Part shown: positions 12,507 through 21,967 of the stretch, in pieces | Position numbering within the stretch: position 1 is the first letter of the stretch | Layout: every line of letters starts with the position of its first letter | DNA from: Typhlomys cinereus | Taxonomy: Eukaryota; Chordata; Mammalia; Rodentia; Platacanthomyidae | Assembly: GCA_023101885.1 (NCBI GenBank) | Contig: JALPQD010000004.1 | Location: 16,024,688 to 16,088,687 of the forward strand | Length of the DNA: 64,000 nt | Reading direction: 5' to 3' | Position numbers and translations under genes: made by a program | Notes under the pieces: generated by a model | The model's database searches: none | Told to the model about the DNA's origin: nothing | The model's input: only the letters and a program-made list of their open reading frames with translations

Positions 12507-13623
12507 GGTTTTGGTAGTATTATACTTCCCTTCTCTTCTCCTGGATATGCTTGTTTTTTCTTCAAGCTTGAGTATCATTTCTAGAATTTTTTGTAGGCCT
12601 GCTTTGGTGGACATGTACCCCTTCAAGTTGTCTTTGTGCTGGAAAAATTTTCTTTCTCCCTCAATCATGACGGATTGTTTTGTGGGGTATATAAGCCTGG
12701 GTTGACATTTTTGCTCATTCAATACTTGAAGTATGTCTCTCCAAGCTCTTCTTGTTTTTACTGCTTCCATTGAGAAGTCATTTGTTATTTTAATAAGTTT
12801 ACCTTTAAAAGTGACTTGTTTTTTTTCCCTTGAGGCTTTCAGCACCATTTCTTTATCTTGAATGTAGAATGTTTTAGCTATTGTTTGCTGTGGTGAGTTT
12901 CTATTTTGGTCATATCTGTTTGGGGTGCGGAATGCCTCTTGTATATGGATGGGTCTCTCTTTTTTTAGATGAGGAAAAATTTTCCTTGATGATCATTTGA
13001 AAAATTTCCTCAGCTGTGGTATTTTGGGATTCTTGTTCTGGTATTACATGAATACGCATGTTCGGCTTCTTCAGGGTGTCCCATAACTCTTGAATATTTC
13101 TCTCGAGTATCTTTTTGACTTCAGCAACCTCTTCCATTGAGCTGGTTAATACTCCCACTTTGTCTTTAAGGTCTGAAATTCTATTTTCTGCTTCATTAGT
13201 TCTGCTGATAAGACACTCCGTGGAGGTTTGGGTTGAAGATAACTTGTCTTTTAGTTCAGTTTGAAACTCTGCTTGAGTCTGTTTTTACTGCTCTATGCCT
13301 GTTTTTGTTTCTTGAACTGTTTTTCTCAACTCCTCCAAGTGTCCGTTGTTTTCCTCTTCGAACGATTGATGCAGTTATTTAATTCCTCCCGGTTTCCTCT
13401 TTCATAGTATTGAACATGGTAATGATCATGTTTTGAAAGTCATTATCCTGGGTCAGGGTTTCTTGGCTGTTTTCCGTGGGTTTGTTCTGGTTGGTGTCTA
13501 TCATTTTGGGATTAATTCCTTCAGTGGGAGATTTGTTTTCTTGGGTGTTATTTCTATGGATTTGATTTGGGCATTGTCGTTTTAAGTCTTAAGGCCTTCT
13601 TTCAATTTCTGTGCGTTTTTCAC
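12507..13623 (-). pseudogene. L1 ORF1 remnant (RNA-binding chaperone), L1-A
   Basis: ORF1p is the trimeric nucleic-acid chaperone of the L1 RNP. The C-terminal domain is the 12504-12848 frame (AWRDILQVLNEQKCQPRLIYP); the RRM-like centre is 12910-13158 (ELWDTLKKPNMRIHVIPE); an N-terminal coiled-coil region follows upstream to about 13623. Frames are out of phase. The conserved N-terminus seen in L1-B at 20138 begins here at 13621-13623 with GTG, not ATG, with an in-frame TAA four codons earlier. Confidence 0.85.
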
Positions 13624-13919
13624 TGAACTGAATTATTTGGCCTGAAGCTTGGGGGGGGTTACCTAGGTCACCATGAGTCCCAGCTGGACTGTGGGTGACC
13701 CGGGCAGGTGGGGAAAGGGAAGAGGTGCTGGTGGCGGGGTGCTTTTTAAGCTGAGAAGCTTGGGCCATAGCCCAGGGGGTCCTCCCTGGCTCTGGCCGGC
13801 TAGTGGGACGAGCTGGATCCTGGGATTTGGGGTTAGGCTGGAGTGGGGGGGAGCTTATCTTGGTCGCTGTGAGTCCTGGCTGCACTGCACGGGCGACCCG
13901 TGCATGTGGGGAAAGGGAA
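13624..13919 (-). promoter_or_regulatory. L1-A 5' UTR with tandem promoter monomers
   Basis: GC-rich 5' UTR unlike the surrounding AT-rich DNA. The motif gtggggaaaggga occurs at 13708-13720 and again at 13906-13918 (198 bp apart), and the ggtca/ggtcg segment with gagtcc(c/t) follows the same period (about 13659 and 13855). So it holds one full monomer plus a partial one. Monomer arrays are the promoter type known from mouse L1; promoter function here is inferred. Confidence 0.75.
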
Positions 13920-13932
13920 AAATCCCAAACTT
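13920..13932. repeat. Target-site duplication, right copy (L1-A)
   Basis: Exact copy of 8845-8857. Confidence 0.9.
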
Positions 13933-15479
13933 TTAAATACAGTAATCCAAAGTAGAAATTATTCTTAGGCTGGGATACACTAGATCATTTTGATACAAAA
14001 AGTAAACAGATTGGAAATACTCTTTGGAGTAAAATTGTACTTTATTTATAGAGTCCACAGAAATTGCAAACACATCCCAAAAAGTCCCTTGAAGGTTAGT
14101 AGAGCTTCTTCCTAATCTTTCTAATTCCTCATGATACATGGAAGACTATCATAAAATAGGTGAATAGATAATGTAATTTTCAAATTTTTGTCATGAACTT
14201 TATAATACTCTCAGAAATGGAGAATAAATATATAATTTCAATTTGATTTTTCTGTGTAAATCTCTGTGTCCCCAATCATAACTTATTTCTTCCCATTTCT
14301 CTGGGAGCATTACAACAAAATGTCAAAGGTTTGCTACTTCATCACACACACACTTTTAGCAAAGCTTTCTAGTGACCTTTAATAATGCTCAATTTTTTTC
14401 CTCTAGAACATCCTATTACTTTATCCAAATTTGCCCTTCAGTCTAAATTTTCATTCTTTTTGAACAAACTACAGCTGTACTTTACAAGACCTTGAACTTA
14501 CACAGCATTGAATTTCCTTAGTCTAAACTTCTTCAACCATAAACTGCAGAATGAAACAAATAACTCAGTTACTTTCACAAAGATATCTTTGTTATTTTCA
14601 CATTGATATGTGATCAGACACAGATTTAGCACTAGTATTTTGATTTGCTCAAAAATTTCATCATAGCAATTATACTTCTTTCACAATGTGATTTGCTGAC
14701 AGATAGCTAAAAATCAAACATCTTTTAAAACTACTATTCAGTTGGGAAAAAAGGTCTTTCATAGTTATGTCACACAGGGCAGCATTTGCTTATGTAATTA
14801 AGATATGATTACCTGACCCTGAAATGCTTTTCCTTTTGACTGAGAAGCATCATCTGTTCCTTTCATAAAAATACCTTTTATATTTTCTAATGTCACACAA
14901 AAGACTCATAATTTCCTTAACATATGGGTGTTTATATTGCCAATTTGTTCAGTGAAATTTTTAACTTCCATAAAATGTATGAGCACTAAAATGATTTACT
15001 GTAATTCTCTTGCCAATATGGGATGATCTATGTAAAATAATGACACCTAATGTAAACAACTGCTTATGGAGGAGTAAAAAGAACTTGATAGAAGTTATAA
15101 AGTGCAATTGTCTTTTTCCATTACAAGAAATATCTTTGTGCAAATACATTATCTAATAGCAGTGATTTGCCTTTGGAGTTACTGAATTTCCCTTAACTAG
15201 AGAATAAACAGTTTTCCCACTAATATCTATGATGATTTGATTTATAGCTAATCAATGACTCATAAAATGCAGCTTAGCCTCTGCTTCATTTTTACTTATA
15301 TTTTGTAACACCAAAGGATATCATGCTTTAAATTTTTCTCAGAACTCTGTTCTCTCATTGTATTTGATTGTTCTCTGTTGTTTAAGTACAATATTAAAAT
15401 GTTTACAGGACCGGACTTATCATAATGGTCTCTCATTGTTCTAATGCTATGACTTAATACTATACATAATATGATATAT
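13933..15479. other. Unassigned AT-rich DNA
   Basis: No gene or repeat family recognised between L1-A and the duplicated segment. Confidence 0.6.
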
Positions 15480-15673
15480 GTACAGTGATATCTATTTAAT
15501 AAACCATTATAAACACATTCAATATTACCTATATAGCTCCACAAATAATTTTATTGATTTTATAGTTTATACAATTAGATACAGGTTTAACCAATCAAAA
15601 GTTAATATTGAGAATTAATTGGAGGTAAATTTTAATATATTTTTCTCTACAGTAATTATAAACTTCAGTATCA
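15480..15673 (+). repeat. Duplicated unique segment, copy 1
   Basis: Starts gtacagtgatatctattt and ends ttataaacttcagtatca. A second, shorter copy in the same orientation lies at 21256-21394 with high identity over the shared part, including ttttctctacagtaattata. I do not recognise the sequence as any transposon. Confidence 0.85.
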
Positions 15674-16070
15674 TTAAAGTACTCAATCTAACATTTTTAT
15701 TAAATAATTACAACTTTTGTAGTTACTGTTTCATGATTACATATACATGTATATGTATATATACGGAAAGAGAGAAAGAGAGAGATCCATTTTTACAAGT
15801 CATTGATAGTTACAGGTTTCAAGAAATAACAAATATTTATACTCCTTTATATCAAAAATGTGCTAAAATTACAAAACATTAAAAATATGGATGTAGTTGT
15901 TTATAATAAAATACAATATAATAATTTCAAAAAGAACTTAAAAAGATTTCACTGAAATTTCACCAGATTTAGATTCACATTTGCTTCTTTGTTCTAATTT
16001 CTTTCTTTTATGAGACTTGTATGTACTGATTGAAAAACAGAAGAAATCCAAAATACTCTCTAGCTAAATA
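15674..16070. other. Unassigned AT-rich DNA
   Basis: Nothing recognised apart from a short (TA/GT)-rich and GAGA patch at 15740-15785. Confidence 0.6.
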
Positions 16071-16078
16071 AAGAAACC
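16071..16078. repeat. Target-site duplication, left copy (L1-B)
   Basis: aagaaacc, repeated at 20460-20467; similarity continues into an attttt run with one mismatch, so the true duplication may be about 15 bp. Confidence 0.75.
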
Positions 16079-17114
16079 AATTTTTTATTTATTTTTATTT
16101 CCACTTATACAAACTTAACAGGTACACCAGTTCCCCCCCTTCCTCCAGCCCCCTATCACCCTGTGCCCTCCCCTCCCTTTTCCCTCCCCATCCCCCAGTG
16201 CCTCCCCCCCCAATCTCCGGGGAATCCTTTAATGTGCATGCCAAACTCTCCTCTGGGTCCTCCTCTCTGATGAGATACAAGGACCCAGTGGCATTTCTCA
16301 GAACCCTTTCCTGTGTTCCCCTTAAGCATAGGAACACTACTGTGGCTGTCCATCCCTTGCCTCCAAGGATCCTAGTGCCTTTAGTCCATGCTAGACTTTG
16401 TGGGGTCAATAGTGTGTTGGACATTGCTCAGGGCATGTAAAGTTCAAATATGATTGCTTCAGCTGTAACTTGTGTGGAATATCTTGCACATCATTGCTCC
16501 TTCCATCCTTGTGCTCTTATAATCTTACCACCTCCTCTTCCGCAAATTTCCCTGAGCTTCAGGATGGGGAGAGATTAGGCTGGCATAGTTCCAGGTGATT
16601 GATATAGAGTTTCTGATGTTCTGAGTTATGGTTTGTTGATTTTTTTTTTTTTTGGTTTTGCTGCTCCTGCAATGATGTTGGCTCCATCCTAATGGGTATT
16701 GGATGTCATCCCCTGGCCAGAGATAAAAACCTGTTAAACTAGAGTCTTGTTATAAGAGTATATTCAAAGGTAGATGTAATAAAAGTAGGAAAACATGGTG
16801 AGGTAGGGGTCAATCACCCATCTGCGTTATGGTTACTTTCTATCTGCTAGACTATACGCCCTCCCCTTCTGGTAAGATTATAACCCATGAATTGTAAATG
16901 ATCAGGAAGGAAAGTCTGTGAATTTTACCTGATGTCTCATTGCTTACTTGCATTCCTTGATGGTGGCCTATTTTCTCTGGTATAACATGGTCCCCTCTCT
17001 CCTTGTTACTGGTGTGGCCCTCCTTCCCCATCCCTCCTGTTCAAATCTTAGCAATTATTGTAGTTATTACAGAGATTTATCTTTGAGTGTCTCTAAGTGG
17101 GTTTTGTACTAGGA

Positions 17115-18977
17115 GCCACCTATTAGGGCGTACATACAGCGCTTAATTTTCTGTGTCTGAAATAATTCACTCAATATAATGGTTTCTAATTCCATCCATT
17201 TCCCGGCAAATTGCATTAATTCATCATTGTTGATGGCTGAGTAGTACTTCACTGTATAGATGTACACATTTTCCTTATCCACTCTTCAACTGTTGGAGAT
17301 TTGGGTTGATTCCATAACTTTGCTATTGTAAACAGTGCTGCTATGAACATGGTCGTGCTTGTGCTATCGAGGTGAATTTTTGCTGTATGGGGGGTTATTC
17401 CCAAAAGTGGAATAGCAGGGTCATATGGCATTTCAATCTTTAATTTCTTTAAGAATCTCCAGTCAGCTCACCAGAGTGGCTGTATGAGCCTGCATTCCCA
17501 CCAGCAATATAGGAGAGTTCCCCTCTCTTCACATCCTCTCCAGCATTTGTTGCTGTTTGTATTGTGGATTTTTGCCCTCCTGACTGGGGTGAGATGATAT
17601 CTCAGGGAAGTTTTGATTTGCATTTCCCTGATGGCTAAGGAAGTGGAGCATTTTTGAAGATATTTTTTAGACATTTTAATTTCATCCCTGGTAAAGTTAA
17701 GACAGGGCCCATTTTTTAATTGGGCCATTTGTTTCCTTAGTGTTTGATTTTCTAAGTTCTTTGTATACTCTGGATAATAGAGCTCTATGAGATATGTGGT
17801 TAGTGAAGATTTTCTCCCATTCTGTGGGTTGCCTTTGAGCTCCTGTTACAATCTCTTTATCTGAACAAAAACCCTTTAATTTCACCAGATCCCAACTGTT
17901 GAGAGTTGGTAGCAGTGACTGGGCTATTGAATGTCTGTTTAGGAACTGTTGGCTAGCCCAATCAGATTGAGGGAGTTCCCTACCCTTTCAACTATGATTT
18001 TTATAGTCTCTGGTCTTATATAAAGGTCCTTGATCCATTTGGAATTAAGTCTTGTACATGGTGACAAGTACAGGTCCAGTTTTAATCTTCTACATATGGA
18101 GATCCAATATTGCCAGCATCATTTGTTGAAGATACTGTTCTTTTTCCATTGGATTTTTTGGGCCCCTTTGTCAAAGATCAAATGGCTGTAATTTTGTGGA
18201 CTTATATCAGGGTCTTCAACCCTTATCCATTGATCTGTGTTTCTATTTTGGAGCCAGTACTAGGCTGTTTTTATAACTATGGATTTCTAGTATAGACCAA
18301 GGTTTGGTATGGTGATACCTTCAGCCGTGTTTTTGTTATTCAGGATTATTTTGGTATCCTGGGTCTTTTGTGTGTCCATATGAATTTTGAGATTGTTTGG
18401 TCAACTTCTTTAAAGAATTGCTTTGGGATTGTAATTGATGATCTGTAAGTTCCAGTTCAGTAAGTGTTTGATTAAGCTCCAAAATGTCTCTGTTAAGTTT
18501 TATACCTGTAGATCTATCTCATGTTGAGAGGGCAGTATTGAAATCCCCAAGAATTATCATTTTGGGATTGATTACTCACTTTAGAAGTTGTAGGGTTTGC
18601 TTAATGAAAGTGGGGGGGCATGTATTGGGTGCATATATGTTCAGAATTGTGAAGTCTTCCTGGTGAATTGTACCTGTGACTAAAATGTAGTATCCATCTG
18701 TGTCTCTTATGATTTTTTTTTGGTTTGAAGACCACTTTGTCTGATAGCATAATGGCTACCCCTGCCTGTTTTCTGCTTCCACTAGCTTGTAGTATTGTTG
18801 ACCATCCTTTTATTTTTAGGATGTGCCTATCTTTTGTAGTGAGATGGGTTTCCTGCAGGCACCAGATTGTTGAATTATGATTTTTTAATCCAAGTATGGA
18901 ATCTTTGTCTCTTGATCGGTGAGTTAATTCCATTAACATTTTGTTATAATGGAAAAACTATTTTTAATGCCGGACAT
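17115..18977 (-). pseudogene. L1 ORF2 remnant with large internal deletion, L1-B
   Basis: ATG at 18977. The endonuclease N-terminus survives in the 18601-18939 frame (CLQETHLTTKDRHILKIKGW). The sequence then jumps at about 18437 to the region after the reverse transcriptase. The C-terminal part is well kept: frame 17468-17728 carries NKCWRGCEERGTLLYCWWEC, the Cys-rich domain, and frame 17249-17431 has [19 protein letters not shown]. There is no reverse transcriptase catalytic core, so it is inactive. Confidence 0.9.
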
Positions 18978-19014
18978 TTATTATGTTTAGTAGTTTTTGT
19001 AAGTATATTGCTTC

Positions 19015-20138
19015 GCTTTTAATGGTGTTATAATTCCCTTCTGTTCTTCCGGATATGCCTGTTTTTTTCTTCAAGCATGAGTATCATTTCTAGCTATTTT
19101 TTATGGCCTGGCTTGGTGGACATGTATCCTTTCAAGTTGTCTTTGTGCTGGAAAATTTCTCTTTCTCCCTCAATCATGATGGATTGTTTTGCAGGGTATA
19201 TCTGCCTGGGTTGACATTTTTGCTCATTCAATATTTGAAGTATGTCTCTCCAAGCTCTTCTTGCTTTTACTGTTTTAACTGAGAAGTCATTTGTTATTTT
19301 AATAGGTTTACCTTTAAAAGTGACTTGGTTATTTTTCCCTTGAGGCTTTCAGCACCATTTCTTTATCTTGAATGTGGAGTGTTTTGACTATTATTTGCCA
19401 TGGCGAGTTTCAATTTTGTTCATATATGTTTGGGGCATGGAATGCCTCTTGTATAATGATGGGCCTCTCTTTTTTAGATGAGGAAAGTTTTCCTTGATAA
19501 TAGTTTGAAAAATTTCCTCAGCTGTGGTATTTTGGGATTCTTGCTCTGGTATTCCATGAATACGCATGTTCGGCTTCTTCAGAGTGTCCCATAACTCTTG
19601 AATGTTTTTCTGAAGTATCTTTTTGGCTTTAACAACATCTTCCATTGATTTGGTTAATACTCCCACTTTGTCTTCAAGGTCTGAAATTCTGTTTTCTGCT
19701 TTGTTAGTTCTGCTGATAAGACTCTCTGTTGAATTCTGAAGATAACTTCTCTTTTAGTTCAGTTTGAAACTCTGCTTGAGTCTGTTTTTACTGCTCTATG
19801 CCTGTTTTTTTTTCTTGGACTGTTTTTCTCAACTCCTCCAAGTGTCTGTTGTTTTTCTCTTCAAAGCGATTGATGCAGTTATTTAATTCCTCCCGGATTT
19901 CCTCTTTCATAGTATTGAACATGGTAATGATCATGTTTTGAAAGTCGTTATCCTGGGTCAGGCTTTCTTGGCTGTTTTCCGTGGGTTTGTTCTGGTTGGT
20001 GTCTATCATTTTGGAATTAATTCCTTCAGTGGGAGATTTGTTTTCTTGAGTGTTATTTCTATGGATTTGCACTTTGACTTGGGCATAATCGTTTATAGTC
20101 GTCTTAAGACCTTCTTTCAATTTCTGTGCGTTTTTCAC
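19015..20138 (-). pseudogene. L1 ORF1 remnant, L1-B
   Basis: N-terminal 116 codons are open at 19788-20138, rich in Lys, Glu and Asn, with a coiled-coil-like end (EEIREELNNCINRFEEKNN). The RRM-like centre is at 19391-19666 (ELWDTLKKPNMRIHGIPEQE); the C-terminal part lies toward 19015 in another frame. The first codon of the conserved N-terminus is GTG (20136-20138), as in L1-A, with an upstream in-frame TAA. Not translatable end to end. Confidence 0.88.
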
Positions 20139-20459
20139 TGAACTGAATTATTTGGCCTGGGGTTTTGGTGTTGGGCGGGGGCGGAGCTTACCTGGGTCGA
20201 GGTAAGTCCTGGCTGGACTGCTGGGTCTGGAGCAGTGGAGTGGGGAAAGGGAGGATGTGGCAGCAGCTGGGCGCTATTTAACCTGGGGAATTGGGACGTG
20301 GCCCATGGAGGTCCCCCCCCCCCGGGGGCAGCTCTGTCTCCAGCAGGCTGGTAGGAGGAGCTGGCTGGGGTTCTGGGGGTGGGTGATGGAGGAGCTTACC
20401 TAGGTCATGGTGATCTCCGGGTGGACTGCGCATCCTAGGGGCGGCTGAGTGGGGAAAGG
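20139..20459 (-). promoter_or_regulatory. L1-B 5' UTR with tandem promoter monomers
   Basis: gtggggaaagg recurs at 20240 and 20449 (209 bp apart), and agcttacct(a/g)ggtc recurs at about 20185 and 20393 (208 bp). It therefore has one full monomer plus a partial one, homologous to the L1-A 5' UTR. A C10/G5 run lies at 20315-20330. Confidence 0.78.
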
Positions 20460-20467
20460 AAGAAACC
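20460..20467. repeat. Target-site duplication, right copy (L1-B)
   Basis: aagaaacc, matching 16071-16078. Confidence 0.75.
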
Positions 20468-21255
20468 TATTTTTAAATATGTTCAAAATCATGAAGCTTC
20501 TGTGGGTACTTTCTAAGCTGTCGAAAGCGAGGCCTGTAGCACAGATTTTATTTCTACTCACTGAGATCAGAGGTCCAAGCCAGAACATTATAAGTTCAAG
20601 ACCTGCCTTAGGGCAGGGGACATTTCCTTTGGAGAAGTGTTTCCTTAGCATATAAGAGATACTAATTTTCAGAGAAAAATAATAAATAAATAAAAAATTC
20701 TTACTGAAATACAAACTAGATCATGGTTGATTTTTGAAGTCCTTAAGCTTAATATATTAAAATAATGTTGCAATGTGCAACCATTCTGAGAGCTACTACA
20801 TTCACAGAGTTTGCTTTGAATTGTTGATTAGTCAGCTTCTTTTCTTAACATCTATGTTTATATATGCAAAATAATCTTGGAGCAGTTTGATGTTTAAGGT
20901 CACTTGTAAACTTGTTGAAACATAGAATACTTGGGAGGTCTTCTTAAACTTGCCTACAGGAGTTTTTTTAGATTAATTAAGGCACCATTCCCTAGGACTG
21001 TAATCCTAGATTGTATGTAAAATGGAGAAAGTAAGTTTCTACTTTAAGTTGCTTTTTTTCAAGTATTTTAACAGAGTAAAAACAAAAGAAACCAAGGCAA
21101 GAAACTCATTAGGTTTCGTTTTCTGGTTGAACTTTTAGCATGTCTTCTAGATTACATGTACAGATTAAAGAAAGGAATATGATCATTCTCTTGTAATTGC
21201 TCATTCTTTCCTTGTAATTCCTTATCCTGAATATGTCAGTTCTTATTGATTATTT
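20468..21255. other. Unassigned DNA
   Basis: No gene recognised. 20520-20700 has a B-box-like gttcaagacctgcc and an A-rich (taaa) end at 20684-20698, so it may be an old SINE fragment, but the rest does not support a firm call. Confidence 0.45.
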
Positions 21256-21394
21256 GTACAGTAATATCTATTTTATTGATTTTATAGTTTAAACAATTAA
21301 ATACAGGGTTAATGAATCAAAAGTTAATATTGAAAATTAATTGGAGGTAAATTTAATATGTTTTTCTCTACAGTAATTATAAACTTCAGTATCA
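21256..21394 (+). repeat. Duplicated unique segment, copy 2
   Basis: Second copy of 15480-15673. About 55 bp is missing just after atctattt, at a short attt microhomology. The remaining sequence matches with scattered substitutions. Confidence 0.85.
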
Positions 21395-21591
21395 AACTTT
21401 GAATCCCAAATGTTCTGTGAGAATTCTAGAAATATTGCTTCTCTTCAAAATATCAAATTTACATATTATCAAAAACACTTTGATAAAATGAAACACTTAC
21501 CACATTATTTTCTTAAGTGTGCTTTAATATTTTCTACATTGATACTTTTTCCTTCTATATTTCCATTATCCCCTTCCTTCCTTTGTTCCTT

Positions 21592-21667
21592 CTTTCCTTT
21601 CTTCCTTCCTTCCTTCCTTCCTTCCTTCCTTCCTTCCTTCCTTCCTTCCTTCCTTCCTTCCTTCCTT
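21592..21667. repeat. (TTCC)n microsatellite
   Basis: About 16 near-perfect CTTC units. The repeated Leu-Pro-Ser-Phe frames across it are artefacts. Confidence 0.96.
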
Positions 21668-21954
21668 TTTTCTCTCCTTTCCCTATCTTTTGCTATTCTC
21701 TCACTCTTTAAAAGGTGTCTAACTGATTGTACTTGGTCTTTTTCTTCCTAACTGGTATGTGAATTCACTAAATTTGGGTGGTGAGGATAGAGGCATAGAA
21801 AGATTTTTTTTCATTTCAACTTTTTATACAAGATTAGAACAATACTAAGATTTGTGCAATTTACATATACTTAGAATACATTATTTAAGTCAAAGTTCCA
21901 ATTACTATATTTTAAATTTTTGTAAAGAATTTGACTAACCTGCTAAATTTTCAG
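21668..21954. other. Unassigned AT-rich DNA
   Basis: Nothing recognised. Confidence 0.6.
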
Positions 21955-21967
21955 CAATCTACTTTTT
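21955..21967. repeat. Target-site duplication, left copy (L1-C)
   Basis: caatctacttttt, repeated at 24325-24337. Confidence 0.88.

Larger units (their letters stand above)
8858..13919 (-). mobile_element. LINE-1 insertion with complete 5' end, internally deleted (L1-A)
   Basis: Minus-strand L1: T-rich complement of the tail at the left, C-rich complement of the polypurine 3' UTR (about 8930-9010), ORF2, ORF1, then a GC-rich monomeric 5' UTR at the right. A 13 bp exact direct repeat flanks it. Length is about 5.06 kb. Compared with L1-B, about 1.1 kb (3' UTR and ORF2 C-terminus) is missing at about 9382, where ggattaggct joins tggcccatttg, and about 70 bp near 9848. Both ORFs are broken by stops and shifts, so it cannot be autonomous. 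Confidence 0.95.
16079..20459 (-). mobile_element. LINE-1 insertion with complete 5' end, internally deleted (L1-B)
   Basis: Same family and orientation as L1-A. It runs from the T-rich tail complement at the left through the C-rich 3' UTR tract (16134-16215), the ORF2 C-terminus, ORF1 and a monomeric 5' UTR at the right. The 5' end stops at the same gtggggaaagg motif as L1-A. About 1.9 kb of ORF2 (reverse transcriptase and most of the endonuclease) is missing at about 18437, corresponding to roughly 10030-11925 of L1-A. Confidence 0.95.

Noticed and set aside
13589..13936. GC-rich block with open frames, possible CpG-island promoter or exon
   Set aside because: It is the monomeric 5' UTR of L1-A, bracketed by the L1 target-site duplication.
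20520..20700. Possible tRNA gene or SINE (B-box-like word)
   Set aside because: Only a B-box-like word and an A-rich end are visible; no A-box at the right distance and no tRNA fold could be made.
21410..21751. 113-codon plus frame rich in Leu-Pro-Ser-Phe
   Set aside because: Produced by the (TTCC)n repeat; no start context, splice structure or homology.
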